Source: VAZQ01 sp963702695 (GTDB lineage Bacteria; Pseudomonadota; Alphaproteobacteria; Rhizobiales; Xanthobacteraceae). From it: 64,000 nt of DNA. The stretch lies in contig CAVPDS010000032.1 in assembly GCA_963702695.1 (NCBI GenBank), positions 124,001 through 188,000 of the forward strand, read 5' to 3'. Made by a program: the position numbers and the translations under genes. Shown here in pieces: positions 46,235 through 55,133 of the stretch (positions are counted from its first letter, which is position 1; every line of letters begins with the position of its first letter). The notes under the pieces were generated by a model that had not been told where the DNA came from, did no database searches, and saw only the letters and a list, made by a program, of their open reading frames with translations.

Positions 46235-47014
46235 ATGGCCAGCCTCGACACTCTCATCCAGGACCTCGTTATCGCCAACCGCATCCTCGCCAAGGAGGAC
46301 GTGGTCGACGCCTACGGCCACATCAGCGTGCGCCATCCCGACAAGCCGAATCATTTCTTCATCTCGCGCTCGCTCGCGCCCGAGCTGATCGAGAAGGAGG
46401 ACATCGTTGAGCTCGGCCTCGACGGCCAGCCGGTGAAGGACGAGAAGCGCTCGCTCTACCTCGAACGCTTCATCCACGCCGCGATCTTCGAGACGCGCCC
46501 GGACGTGACCGCGGTGGTGCATGCGCACGCCGAGGACATCCTGCCATTCGGCATCGCCAAGGCGACCCCGCTCAGGCCGGTGATCCACTCCGGCAGTTTC
46601 ATCGGCATGAACGTTCCAGTGTGGGACATCGCCGACCGGTTCGGCGACACCAACGTGCTCGTGACCAACATGGAGCAGGGTCGCGACCTTGCGAAATGCC
46701 TCGGCAGCAACAGCGTCGCGCTGATGCGCGGCCACGGCTTTGCTTCCGCCGCGCGCTCGCTCATCGAGGTGGTGCGCATGTCGGTCTACCTGCCGCGCAA
46801 CGCGCGCGCGCAGATGCGCGCCAAGATGCTCGGAGGCGAGATCAAGGGCCTCTCGCAGGGCGAGATCGACGCTCGCAATTCCGGTTACAGCCCGTATTCG
46901 AACGAGACCTGGCGCGCCTGGGAATACTGGGCCAACAAAGCCGACTGCGGGCATATGCTCACCCGCCCGGATGGTGGGCACGTGCATGTGCATTCACACG
47001 ATCATAAGAAGTAG
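46235..47014 (+). CDS. Class II aldolase/adducin family protein
   Basis: 259 aa. Zinc-site pattern: His96 and His98 in TAVVHAHAEDIL, and a third His in LMRGHGFASAAR near residue 167. GHISVRHPDKPNHFFISRSL near 29 is the phosphate/carboxylate side. The family includes fuculose-phosphate aldolases and also decarboxylases such as 3,4-dihydroxyphthalate 2-decarboxylase, which would match the Pht5-like neighbour (inference). The C terminus is His-rich (GGHVHVHSHDHKK) and may bind metal. Confidence 0.82.
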   Translation: MASLDTLIQDLVIANRILAKEDVVDAYGHISVRHPDKPNHFFISRSLAPELIEKEDIVELGLDGQPVKDEKRSLYLERFIHAAIFETRPDVTAVVHAHAEDILPFGIAKATPLRPVIHSGSFIGMNVPVWDIADRFGDTNVLVTNMEQGRDLAKCLGSNSVALMRGHGFASAARSLIEVVRMSVYLPRNARAQMRAKMLGGEIKGLSQGEIDARNSGYSPYSNETWRAWEYWANKADCGHMLTRPDGGHVHVHSHDHKK

Positions 47015-47018
47015 GTTT

Positions 47019-47046
47019 GGTCGTCCCCGCCTTCGCGAGGACGACC
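47019..47046. repeat. REP-like palindrome
   Basis: GGTCGTCC-cCGCcttcGCGa-GGACGACC: 8-bp outer arms and a 3-bp inner stem. It lies between the aldolase stop and the FAH-family start and so sits inside a probable operon. Confidence 0.65.
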
Positions 47047-47066
47047 CAGAGCGAGGCACTGAACAG

Positions 47067-47912
47067 ATGAAACTCGCAAGCTATATCGCGAACGGCCAGC
47101 CCGCGTTCGGCGTCGTCGCCGGCGACGGGGTGATCACCATGAACAGCCGCCTCGGCGGCAAATACGCAACACTGCGCGATGCGCTCGCCGACTATGCGAT
47201 CGACGAAATACGCGACGCGGCATTGGGTGCGACGCCCGACCAAGAGCTCGCCGGCCTCAAATTCCTGCCGGCGATCCCCAACCCCGAAAAAATCCTCTGC
47301 GTCGGCATCAACTACAAATCCCACGCCGCCGAGCAGGGCGGCGAGGCGCCGAAGCTGCCGAACATCTTCACGCGCTTCGTCAACACGCTGGTGCCGCACG
47401 AAGGCGAGATGATCCGTCCGAAGGTCTCGACCAGCTTCGACTTCGAGGGCGAGCTCGCGCTCGTGATCGGCAAGGGCGGCCGCCACATCAAGGCCGCGGA
47501 CGCGCTCTCCCACGTCGCCGGCTACACCTGCTTCTGCGACGCCAGCGTGCGCGACTTCACCAAATATTCCCTGGTCGCGAGCAAGAACTTTTTGGGCACC
47601 GGCCCGCTCGGCCCCTGGATCGTCACCGCCGACGAAATCCCCGACCCGACCAAGCTGACGCTGATGACCCGGCTCAACGGGGCGGAGATGCAGCGCTCCG
47701 GCACCGACATGTTGATCCACTCGATCCCGGCGATCATCGAGTTCTGCTCGGTGTTCACGCCGCTCACCCCGGGTGACATCATCGCCACCGGCACGCCTGA
47801 CGGCATCGGCGCCAAGCGTAACCCGCCAGTCTGGATGAAAGCCGGCGACGTGCTGGAAGTGGAAGTCTCGGGCATCGGCACGCTGCGGACGAAGGTCGCC
47901 GACGAACGGTGA
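47067..47912 (+). CDS. Fumarylacetoacetate hydrolase family protein
   Basis: 281 aa. KILCVGINYKSHAAEQGGEA, then FDFEGELALVIGKGGRHI with the metal-binding Glu/Asp set, and GYTCFCDASVRDF, LGPWIVTADEI and TPGDIIATGTPDGIGAKRNP at the C terminus are all FAH signatures. Members cleave C-C bonds in acylpyruvates or decarboxylate or hydrate ring-cleavage products (HpcE/MhpD-like). The position after the Pht5-like and aldolase genes points to a late step of an aromatic pathway (inference). Confidence 0.88.
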   Translation: MKLASYIANGQPAFGVVAGDGVITMNSRLGGKYATLRDALADYAIDEIRDAALGATPDQELAGLKFLPAIPNPEKILCVGINYKSHAAEQGGEAPKLPNIFTRFVNTLVPHEGEMIRPKVSTSFDFEGELALVIGKGGRHIKAADALSHVAGYTCFCDASVRDFTKYSLVASKNFLGTGPLGPWIVTADEIPDPTKLTLMTRLNGAEMQRSGTDMLIHSIPAIIEFCSVFTPLTPGDIIATGTPDGIGAKRNPPVWMKAGDVLEVEVSGIGTLRTKVADER

Positions 47913-47928
47913 CGGCCGGACTCCTCGC

Positions 47929-48070
47929 GATTGCCGGGCTTGACCCGGCAATCCATGCTGACCTTCAGCAAATCGACGGTTACGGAGTTTGTCCGCAGTC
48001 AGTTGTTGCACTTGATCTGCAGGATTGTTTATCGAACGGGCGCGGGGATTGCCGGGACAAGCACGGCAAT
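47929..48070. repeat. REP-type palindrome pair (second copy)
   Basis: GATTGCCGGG-CTTGA-CCCGGCAATC (47929-47953, perfect 10-bp arms) and ATTGCCG...CGGCAAT (48048-48070) about 95 bp apart. Same family as 44688-44772. Located between convergent genes. Confidence 0.75.
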
Positions 48071-48102
48071 GACGCCGAGAGCGATCCAAACTCGCGCTAT
48101 CG

Positions 48103-48903
48103 TCAGAATCGTCCCCGATCATGCGGCGCGGCAAAGTCCAGCGCCGGCCCGAGCGGGACGACGTCCTGCGGGTTGATCTGTTTCATGCTGCCGCGCTCGG
48201 ACGTGAGCGCCGGTGAGATCGTATCGACCAGCAGCTTGACGCGACCGTAGCACTCGCATGCCGCGCTTTCGAGCATCGCGACATCGAGGATCTGGACCCG
48301 GCCACGGCGGCAGCGGATGACTCCGGCGGCCTGCAGCTTGCTGGCGATCAGCGTCACCGTCGTGCGCTGCACGCCGACCATATGCGCGAGGAAGTCTTGC
48401 GTGAGCGGGATGACATCGGACCCGCAACGGTCGCGCAGTTCCAGCAGCCAACGGCACACGCGCGCCTGGGTGGAGTGGCTCGCATTGCAGGCTGCGGCCT
48501 GTTGCGCCTGTGCGAGGAGGACGGCGTTGAATCGCCCGACGGCGTCCTGCAGGGCGCGGCTGCAGGCGAACGCATTGAGGAACCGCACGAGCGGAACGAA
48601 GTAGGCCTCGCCTGCGATCTGGACCAAGGCATCATTGATGGCGCGCCGGATGCCGACCGCCGCCGATGCGCCGAGGACACCCTCGCGGCCGACCATCGCC
48701 GCTTCGATCGCAGAACCATCGTTCATGGTGACGGTAAGGGAGATCGCCCCGCTCTTCGGGAAGATGACCTGATCGATGGCCTGCCCCGCACGGAAGATGA
48801 ATTCGCCGTGCGGCAGATCGATGGGCTCAAGGGGGAGGAGCAATGACACGTCCTCGGACGCCAGTTCCGACAGGATGTGATTTCCCCACAAGGGCTCGTT
48901 CAC
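48103..48903 (-). CDS. Crp/Fnr family transcriptional regulator
   Basis: 266 aa from GTG 48903 (NEPLWGNHILSELASEDVSL), which has GGAGAG at 6 nt. N-terminal cyclic-nucleotide-binding-like jelly roll (LPHGEFIFRAGQAIDQVIFP, MVGREGVLGASAAVG) without the cAMP-binding Arg/Ser pattern I would expect of Crp. C-terminal winged helix: DVIPLTQDFLAHMVGVQRTT and VTLIASKLQAAGVIRCRRGR. This is the widespread Hyphomicrobiales type with no Fe-S cysteine cluster. Divergent from ubiD, so a candidate regulator of it. Confidence 0.88.
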   Translation of the reverse strand: MNEPLWGNHILSELASEDVSLLLPLEPIDLPHGEFIFRAGQAIDQVIFPKSGAISLTVTMNDGSAIEAAMVGREGVLGASAAVGIRRAINDALVQIAGEAYFVPLVRFLNAFACSRALQDAVGRFNAVLLAQAQQAAACNASHSTQARVCRWLLELRDRCGSDVIPLTQDFLAHMVGVQRTTVTLIASKLQAAGVIRCRRGRVQILDVAMLESAACECYGRVKLLVDTISPALTSERGSMKQINPQDVVPLGPALDFAAPHDRGRF

Positions 48904-49257
48904 GTCGAACTCTCCATATCGCGAATGTGCGTACCCCACGCAGGGTCAACTCGATCCGCCATCGTGCGATCGAATTTTGATCGGTGTCCGAAGGTCGACG
49001 GTTCGATTATCAGGCGCGAATTGGGCAGAGGAATGACCCGCAGTCACAGTCAAAATTGAGCGGAATTCTGCCGAGACCGCATCACCATCGATTGCGCTCT
49101 TGCCGATGGCCAATTGCGCAATGCCGCTCGTCCAGCGGTGCGCGCGGCGACGCGGGGGCGAAGCGGCGTTCCTCTGACGTTGCCAAGGTGTTTGTTTCGT
49201 CTAGATTTCTCCGCTTGCGGTCCGATCGCAAAACCATCGACATCGAGGAGAAAGCTG
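48904..49257. other. Divergent intergenic region between regulator and UbiD gene
   Basis: 354 bp. No gene, RNA or firm promoter could be assigned. Several AT-richer patches (ATCGAATTTTGATCGG at 48967-48982; AAAATTGAGCGGAATTCT near 49054) are the most likely promoter zones, and the first is partly palindromic (CGAATTTTGATCG). Confidence 0.35.
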
Positions 49258-50862
49258 ATGGCGTCGTACTGGCCCACGCTGGGCGCCTACGTCCAAGGGC
49301 TCGACCAGGCCGGCAAGCTCGTTCGCGTGACGATCCCCGTCAACAAGGACACCGAGTTGCACCCGCTGGTCCGCCTGCAATTTCGCGGCCTGCCGGAAAG
49401 CCAGCGCAAGGCCTTCCTGTTCGAGAACGTGACGGACAGCTGCGGGCGTTCCTATGACATCCCGGTACTCGTTGGCGCCATGGCAGGCTCGGCGGAAATC
49501 TATGCGCTCGGCATGGGCTGCGCGATCGGCGACATCCCGGAACTGTGGCGCAAAGCATTGAGCCATCCGCTTGCGCCGATCAAGGTCGATACGGCGCCGT
49601 GCCAAGAAGTGGTGATCACAGGCGCTGAACTGACCCGCGATGGCGGTGGGCTCGGGCGGCTGCCGATCCCGATCTCGACGCCGGGCTTCGACAACGCGCC
49701 CTACACGACCGCATCGCACTGGGTCTCCAAGGATCCGGACACCGGACTGCACAATCTCGGCAACTACCGAGGCATGGTCAAAGCCGAGAACCGCATCGGC
49801 GTGCTCTCCGGCATGCTCGGCGTCGGAATGCGCGAACACATCGACCGCTGGCGCGCAAAGGGAGCCGAGCGGCTTCCCGCCGCGATCGTGATCGGCGCGC
49901 CGCCACATGTCACCTATACGGCGGTGACGCGCATCCCCAACGATATGTGCGAATACGACGTCGCCGGCGCGCTCGCGGGACGGCCGCTCGAGGTCGTGCG
50001 CTGCGTCACCCAGGATCTCATGGTGCCGGCCGAGGCCGAGATCGTGATCGAGGGCACGGTGCCGACCAACATCGTCGAGATGGAAGGTGCGTTCGGCGAA
50101 TTTCCCGGCTACATGGCGCAGCGCGATTTCAGCTTCTTCATGGACATCAGCGCGATCACGATGCGGAAGAAGCCGATCTATCTCGCGATTCTCAGCCAAT
50201 TGCCGCCGAGCGAGAGCAGCAAGATGCGCCACATCGGCCGCGCCGCCGCCTCGCACAAGCTGCTGCATGACAACGGCTTCGACAATGTGAAGGAGGTCGA
50301 GTATCTCGAATGCGCCGGCGCCAACGCGATCGTGGTGGTGAAGCTGAAGAAGCGCCATCCCGAGGACGCCAAGGACGCGCTGCGCCTGCTCGCAAAACGG
50401 TTCATCGGCAAGATCGCGATCGCGGTCGACGATGACATCAACATTCGCGACGCCGAGAACATCCTGTGGGCGGTGGCCTACCGCTCGCAGCCCTACCGCG
50501 ATGCCGAGATCGTCGATGCGCCATTGTTCGCGCTCGATCCGTCGGTCGCGCCACCCGGCGAGTCGCGTGGCCTGGTGGGCGGCAAGGCGCCGCGTTCGAC
50601 CGCGCTGCTCATCGATGCGACGATGCCGTGGCCATATCCGCCGATCTCGTTGCCGAAGCGGCAATACATGGAACGCGCGATCGAGATGTGGCGCGATCTC
50701 CAGCTTCCCTCGCTCGCGCTGAAAGAACCGTGGTGGGGCTACTCGCTCGGCTACTGGACGCCGGAAGAGGAGAAGGAGGCCGACCTCGCGGTGCGTGGCG
50801 AGCATTATCAGACCGGCGAGAAGCAGACGCTGACGCGACGGCCTTTCGCTGCGCCGGAGTAG
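49258..50862 (+). CDS. UbiD family prenylated-FMN decarboxylase
   Basis: 534 aa. Reversible (de)carboxylase of aromatic or unsaturated acids using prenylated FMN made by UbiX. PIPISTPGFDNAPYTTASHW near residue 140 and NLGNYRGMVKAENRIGVLSG, then PAAIVIGAPPHVTYTAV and GEFPGYMAQRDFSFFMDI (catalytic Glu region), and IAVDDDINIRDAENILWAVA at the C terminus are the family motifs. ATG 49258 has GAGGAGAAAG upstream. No ubiX homologue is in the window. Substrate unknown; phthaloyl- or hydroxybenzoate-type acids are possible given the Pht5-like gene 3 kb away. Confidence 0.92.
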   Translation: MASYWPTLGAYVQGLDQAGKLVRVTIPVNKDTELHPLVRLQFRGLPESQRKAFLFENVTDSCGRSYDIPVLVGAMAGSAEIYALGMGCAIGDIPELWRKALSHPLAPIKVDTAPCQEVVITGAELTRDGGGLGRLPIPISTPGFDNAPYTTASHWVSKDPDTGLHNLGNYRGMVKAENRIGVLSGMLGVGMREHIDRWRAKGAERLPAAIVIGAPPHVTYTAVTRIPNDMCEYDVAGALAGRPLEVVRCVTQDLMVPAEAEIVIEGTVPTNIVEMEGAFGEFPGYMAQRDFSFFMDISAITMRKKPIYLAILSQLPPSESSKMRHIGRAAASHKLLHDNGFDNVKEVEYLECAGANAIVVVKLKKRHPEDAKDALRLLAKRFIGKIAIAVDDDINIRDAENILWAVAYRSQPYRDAEIVDAPLFALDPSVAPPGESRGLVGGKAPRSTALLIDATMPWPYPPISLPKRQYMERAIEMWRDLQLPSLALKEPWWGYSLGYWTPEEEKEADLAVRGEHYQTGEKQTLTRRPFAAPE

Positions 50863-50876
50863 CAGCCTACTCACCC

Positions 50877-52466
50877 ATGGCTGAAGCCCACGCAACCGAC
50901 GATTCCATCCGAACTGCCGAAAACCTTGGCAGGTGGACCAGACATGCCGGCATCGCCGACGTCCTCAGCGATACGCTGTTTGTCCTGCTCCTCGTCGTCA
51001 ATGTCGTGCGCACCTTGCGCCATGCCATGTGGCGCGACGAGCTGCAGATCTTCATGCTCGCGGCGAACAGTTCATCCCCTTGGGATCTGTTGCTCAAGCT
51101 CAAATACGAAGGTCATCCGGGGCTCTGGCATGCGCTGGTCTGGATGATCACGCTCGTCACTTCCGACCCGAGGTGGATGCAGGTGCTCCACATCGCGCTG
51201 GCGACCGGAGTCTGGGTCCTCATCTACCGGCGGGCGCCGTTCAGCAAGGTCGAAAAAATCCTGCTGCTGTTGAGCTACTTCCTGTTCTGGGAATACTTCA
51301 TCATCAGCCGGAGCTACGTGCTGCTTGCGCTGATCGGCTTCGGCTTCATCGTGTTGCGGGAGCGGCGGCCGCGGCCTGACTGCGTCCACTGGCTGCTGCT
51401 CGGCCTGCTTGCCAACGTGCATGTCTTCGGAGCGATGTGGTCGATGGCCTTGGCGGCGACGCTGGTGATACAAGGAGCGCAACGCAGGTCAATGTTGCTG
51501 ACCGGCGGAGCGCTCTACCTGGTTCTCCTCGGGCTGGCGATAGCAACGATGATGCCGGCCGCCGACTATGGTCCTTGGGGCGCCGACGTGCGATTCGACG
51601 TCGCGCGGCTCAATAACATTCTCATCATTCCGGTCGGGGCGTTCGTGCCCACGCGGCTCGACACGGTGGCGGGCATGCTCGACTTTTTGGCGCACCCGAG
51701 CGCCGCGGCCGCGCCGGATTTCTGGAATGCGAACCCGGCCGCCTATTTCAACGCTGTGACGCAAGCCAATATCGATCATCCGGTGCGCCTGGCGCTGATG
51801 CTGGCTGCGCCCGTCGTTGCGTGCTGGGTGATCACGCGTGACCTGCTGCGCGTGCTGGAATTTTCCCTGGTGTATGTCGGAATTCTGCTGTTCGCCGTCA
51901 TCTGGGATTTTCCCGGCAGCGCCCACCACCATGGCGTCGTCTTCCTCGCTTTCATCGCTGCCTGCTGGAGCGCACGTCTGCATCGCGTGCCCGATGTCTG
52001 GTCGTCGTCGCTGTTCCGCGCGCTCCTCATTGTCAACGCGTTCGCTGGCTTGCTGACGCTCGCCTCCGAGGCCAAGCCATTTTCGCAAGGACGCAGCACC
52101 GCCGCCTGGATCAAGCAAAACAATCTTGCCGATGCCTTCCTCATCGGATCGCGCGACGCACAGGCTTCGGCCGTCGTGGGCTTTCTTGGGCGGCCGATCT
52201 ATTATCTCGAATGCGAATGCTACGGCACGTTCATCGTGTGGAACAGCAAGAGGCTTTCGCTGTTGCCTCCGGCAGAATTCCGGCGCCGCCTGGCAAAGGC
52301 CGTCGACCTGGCCGGACAGCGGGACGTGATACTCGTCCGCTATCGGCCGGTGACGCCGGAGGAGCTGGCAGGCTCAAAACTCTCGGCCACGCTGCTTGAA
52401 AGCTTCACGGGCTCCTGGTGGGACGAGAACTTCTGGATCTACCGGGTGATCAGAACATCACCCTAA
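50877..52466 (+). CDS. Polytopic membrane protein, GT-C glycosyltransferase-like
   Basis: 529 aa, 14 bp after ubiD. About nine to eleven membrane helices in the first 430 residues (VLSDTLFVLLLVVNVVRTL, WVLIYRRAPF, LVLLGLAIATMM, LMLAAPVVACWVI) and a soluble C-terminal domain. RHAMWRDELQIFMLA just after the first helix resembles the first-loop acidic motif of GT-C enzymes (DE in place of DD). The C-terminal part contains YYLECECYGTFIVWNSKRL. Function uncertain; a lipid-linked sugar transferase is the best guess. Confidence 0.65.
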   Translation: MAEAHATDDSIRTAENLGRWTRHAGIADVLSDTLFVLLLVVNVVRTLRHAMWRDELQIFMLAANSSSPWDLLLKLKYEGHPGLWHALVWMITLVTSDPRWMQVLHIALATGVWVLIYRRAPFSKVEKILLLLSYFLFWEYFIISRSYVLLALIGFGFIVLRERRPRPDCVHWLLLGLLANVHVFGAMWSMALAATLVIQGAQRRSMLLTGGALYLVLLGLAIATMMPAADYGPWGADVRFDVARLNNILIIPVGAFVPTRLDTVAGMLDFLAHPSAAAAPDFWNANPAAYFNAVTQANIDHPVRLALMLAAPVVACWVITRDLLRVLEFSLVYVGILLFAVIWDFPGSAHHHGVVFLAFIAACWSARLHRVPDVWSSSLFRALLIVNAFAGLLTLASEAKPFSQGRSTAAWIKQNNLADAFLIGSRDAQASAVVGFLGRPIYYLECECYGTFIVWNSKRLSLLPPAEFRRRLAKAVDLAGQRDVILVRYRPVTPEELAGSKLSATLLESFTGSWWDENFWIYRVIRTSP

Positions 52467-52506
52467 TCCGACCGGTGGGACGGCAAAATCCGGATGATGA
52501 CAGGCG

Positions 52507-52701
52507 CTACGAGTGGGCGCTGGCATGAGCGGGGGCGAGCTTCTCCTCGAGGAACGCAAAAATGCGCCGCCAGAAATCGGTCTGCGCCGGGCGCGAGTCC
52601 GAATCGTCGCGGGTCGGGCGCTGAAAGCCGTGACCGACCCCGGGATAACGGTAGAGGCTGTGCTCGATACAAGCCTTCCTCCGCGACGGCGCGCTGCGCA
52701 A
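52507..52701 (-). pseudogene. 3' remnant of a dienelactone hydrolase family gene
   Basis: About 50 codons read LYRYPGVGHGFQRPTRDDSD, then TDFWRRIFAFLEEKLAPAHA. This is the C-terminal end of dienelactone-hydrolase-like alpha/beta hydrolases, including the catalytic His of GHGF. The N-terminal 170-200 residues with the nucleophile are missing; the sequence upstream is the end of the adjacent Bug gene in another frame. It is therefore a truncated remnant, not a working gene. Confidence 0.65.
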
Positions 52702-52713
52702 GGGGCGCCGCCA

Positions 52714-53739
52714 TCAGTTACGCAATTCCGCAATCTTGCGCGCGCGCTCGATCAGCGCCGGCGAGAAGTTGCCGGAGTTTGCGATCGCTGCCTGCAACGC
52801 GTCGCCCGCGAGCGGCTCCAGGTCGAGCTTGCTCTTCGCGAGGTCCTGACGCAGCGCCGGATCGGCCAGCGTTTCCATGAAGGCGCGCCGCAGCTCCGCC
52901 AGTCGCGCAGGAGGGACGCCGGGCGGCGCCACGACCGCGCGCCCGATGGTCGAAGGCGACGAGAACAGCTTCAGGAGCTGCGCGTCCTCTGCGTTCTTGG
53001 CGAGATCGATCATGTTCGGCAAGTCCGGCAGCTCGGGATGCTTGTCGGCGCCGGTCTGCACCAGCAGATGGATCTTCTTCTCGGCGAGCCATTGCGCCAG
53101 TTCGACCTTGATGATGGGCCAGGGCTGGCTCATCGCGTCGACTTCGCCGCGTTCCATCGCGAGCCGCGCTTCTCCGGTCCCGGGATAGCCGCTGATGATC
53201 TTGAGCTTCGTTCCCACGACGGAGTTGAGCACGACCCAGTTGAGGCGCGATGCCGCGCCGTTGGCGGCGACGATCAGTTCGTGCGAGAACGTGTCCTGGA
53301 TGGTTTGCGCCGGCGACTTATGCCAGGAATAAAGCACCGCGCTGTTGCTGACGATGCGGCCGATCCAGTTGAACTTGGTGGTGTCGCCGCGGAACTGGGG
53401 CAGACCGAGAATCTGGTTGAGATAGATACCCTGGTCGACCATGCCGATGACGGTGCCGTCCTTCGCCGCCTCGTTATAGAGGTAGTTCGCCGCGCGGATG
53501 GTCACCGCGCCCGGCATGTTGAGTGCGACGACGGAAGGATGCCCGGCAAGGTGCTGACCGATATGGCTGGCGACCAGGCGGCTGTAGGTGTCGTAACCGC
53601 CGCCGACCGGGTAGCCGACGATGAAGTTTACGGTCTTGCCGCGGTAAAAATCCTCCGCGCCAGCGCCGCCAGCCAGGCTGGTGAACGCGGTGAGAACGAT
53701 CGCACCCAGAGATTGTTTCAGCAGCCTGTGTGGGCTCAC
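52714..53739 (-). CDS. Bug-family solute receptor
   Basis: 341 aa from GTG 53739, which has AGGAGG at 6 nt and overlaps the upstream MmgE/PrpD stop by 4 bp. Signal peptide LLKQSLGAIVLTAFTSLAGG cut near GAGA. VNFIVGYPVGGGYDTYSRLV, VALNMPGAVTIRAANYLYN, YPGTGEARLAMERGEVDA and VVAPPGVPPARLAELRRAF are Bug motifs. Similar in type to the receptor at 27567 (GGGYD opening). Coupling to the catabolic genes upstream suggests it delivers their substrate. Confidence 0.88.
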   Translation of the reverse strand: MSPHRLLKQSLGAIVLTAFTSLAGGAGAEDFYRGKTVNFIVGYPVGGGYDTYSRLVASHIGQHLAGHPSVVALNMPGAVTIRAANYLYNEAAKDGTVIGMVDQGIYLNQILGLPQFRGDTTKFNWIGRIVSNSAVLYSWHKSPAQTIQDTFSHELIVAANGAASRLNWVVLNSVVGTKLKIISGYPGTGEARLAMERGEVDAMSQPWPIIKVELAQWLAEKKIHLLVQTGADKHPELPDLPNMIDLAKNAEDAQLLKLFSSPSTIGRAVVAPPGVPPARLAELRRAFMETLADPALRQDLAKSKLDLEPLAGDALQAAIANSGNFSPALIERARKIAELRN

Positions 53740-55133
53740 GGCTTTCCTCCTTGTGGCGCGTCGGACTGCCAAAGCCGGCGGTGGCGCGCGATGTCATCGA
53801 CCGCGGCGAGATCGCGCACGGTTCGAATCAGGGTCCCGGTCCGCCGCGAGCCGAGAATGTCGATGACGAGGTCGCGCGCCTTGGCCTCGACCTCGCCGCG
53901 GCCCATCGGATTGTCGGCGGTGCCGCGCACGGCGAAGATGCGATGCGAGAGCCGCCGCCCGTCGCGCAACGTCACTTCGACGATCGCCTGCCGCCGCGGC
54001 CGTGCGTGGAACAGCTCGTCGCTCGGCAGGACCTTGATCTTCCCGGCGAGCGCGTGGACTTCGGGATCGCGCATCCGGCCGTGATCGTGGGTCGAGTGGA
54101 ACGTCAGGGTGCCGTCGATCAGCAGCATGGCGAGAAGATGCTGCACGTTGACGTCGGGAGCCGGCGCGTGGTCGACGGTGCGGTCCGATCCGGTGGGCAG
54201 ATGGACTGAAATCTCCTGCACGTCTTTCGCCGCGACGCGCTCGTTCTGCATCAGGTACAGCAGTGCGTCGATAGCGGCCTGCGAAGGCGAGCCGACCGAC
54301 CACTTCTTGATGTTGGTGCCGAGGATTTCGAAGCGCTCGCCGAGTTCGTGCGCCAGCGCGGCCGCATCCGGCTCCGGCCCATAGGCCTGCAAAAAATTGC
54401 GTTCGCCGGAGAACACGTCCTCAACCCCGGTGAAGCCCGCCGTCACCATCGAGGCCGCGGTCATGCCGTTGCGCGCCGGCATGCCGCCGAAATCGAATGC
54501 CTTCTCGATATGGTCGGCATCGCGCACGCTCGAACCGACGCCGGACGCCTGCTGGGCGCAATAAGAAAGCAGATGCCGGGCCTGCAGATCGTCGACGCCG
54601 AGCAGCGCACCCGCCGCCGCGCCGGCCCCGAAAGTTCCCCCGACGCTGTGGGTCATGCGGCCGGCGAAGGCGAAGGCGTCGGCGCCGAGCGCATAGTTCG
54701 CGCGGGCTGCGACGTCATAGCCCAGCACCACGGCGCGCAGGAATTTCTCGCCGCTTGCGCGCGTCATCTCGGCGGCGGCGAGCGCAGCCGGCACGACCGC
54801 GCAGCCCGGATGATTGCGTGAAGGCGCATGCGAGTCGTCGGTCTCGTCCGCATGCGCCAGCATGCCGTTCGCAAGCGCCGCGTTGACGGACGAGGTCAAC
54901 ATCCGCGTGCCGGCGACCGACGCCTGGCGCGCGCCCCCAAGCCGCTCCACGTACGCGATGGCGGCTCGGCCCGGTGGCAGCCGCGAGCCCGAGACCATCG
55001 CGGCGAGCGTATCGAGGATGTGATTCTGCGCCCGCTCGATCACCTCGCCTGGCAGCGGCCGCGTCAGCGCACTCGCGATATAGGCGCTGAGCTCGCGCGT
55101 CGGCCGGCTGATCTCGGAGAGGCGTTCGATCAT
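53736..55133 (-). CDS. MmgE/PrpD family protein
   Basis: 465 aa, cytosolic. Family of 2-methylcitrate dehydratase (PrpD), cis-aconitate decarboxylase and iminodisuccinate epimerase. HILDTLAAMVSGSRLPPGR near residue 40, NGMLAHADETDDSHAPSRNH (active-site His/Asp region, ~95-115), AARANYALGADAF, and KKWSVGSPSQAAIDALLYLM are typical. The gene start overlaps the stop of the flavoprotein gene by one base (TGATG), so the two are coupled. A dehydratase or epimerase acting on a tricarboxylate is likely. Confidence 0.88.
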   Translation of the reverse strand: MIERLSEISRPTRELSAYIASALTRPLPGEVIERAQNHILDTLAAMVSGSRLPPGRAAIAYVERLGGARQASVAGTRMLTSSVNAALANGMLAHADETDDSHAPSRNHPGCAVVPAALAAAEMTRASGEKFLRAVVLGYDVAARANYALGADAFAFAGRMTHSVGGTFGAGAAAGALLGVDDLQARHLLSYCAQQASGVGSSVRDADHIEKAFDFGGMPARNGMTAASMVTAGFTGVEDVFSGERNFLQAYGPEPDAAALAHELGERFEILGTNIKKWSVGSPSQAAIDALLYLMQNERVAAKDVQEISVHLPTGSDRTVDHAPAPDVNVQHLLAMLLIDGTLTFHSTHDHGRMRDPEVHALAGKIKVLPSDELFHARPRRQAIVEVTLRDGRRLSHRIFAVRGTADNPMGRGEVEAKARDLVIDILGSRRTGTLIRTVRDLAAVDDIARHRRLWQSDAPQGGKP

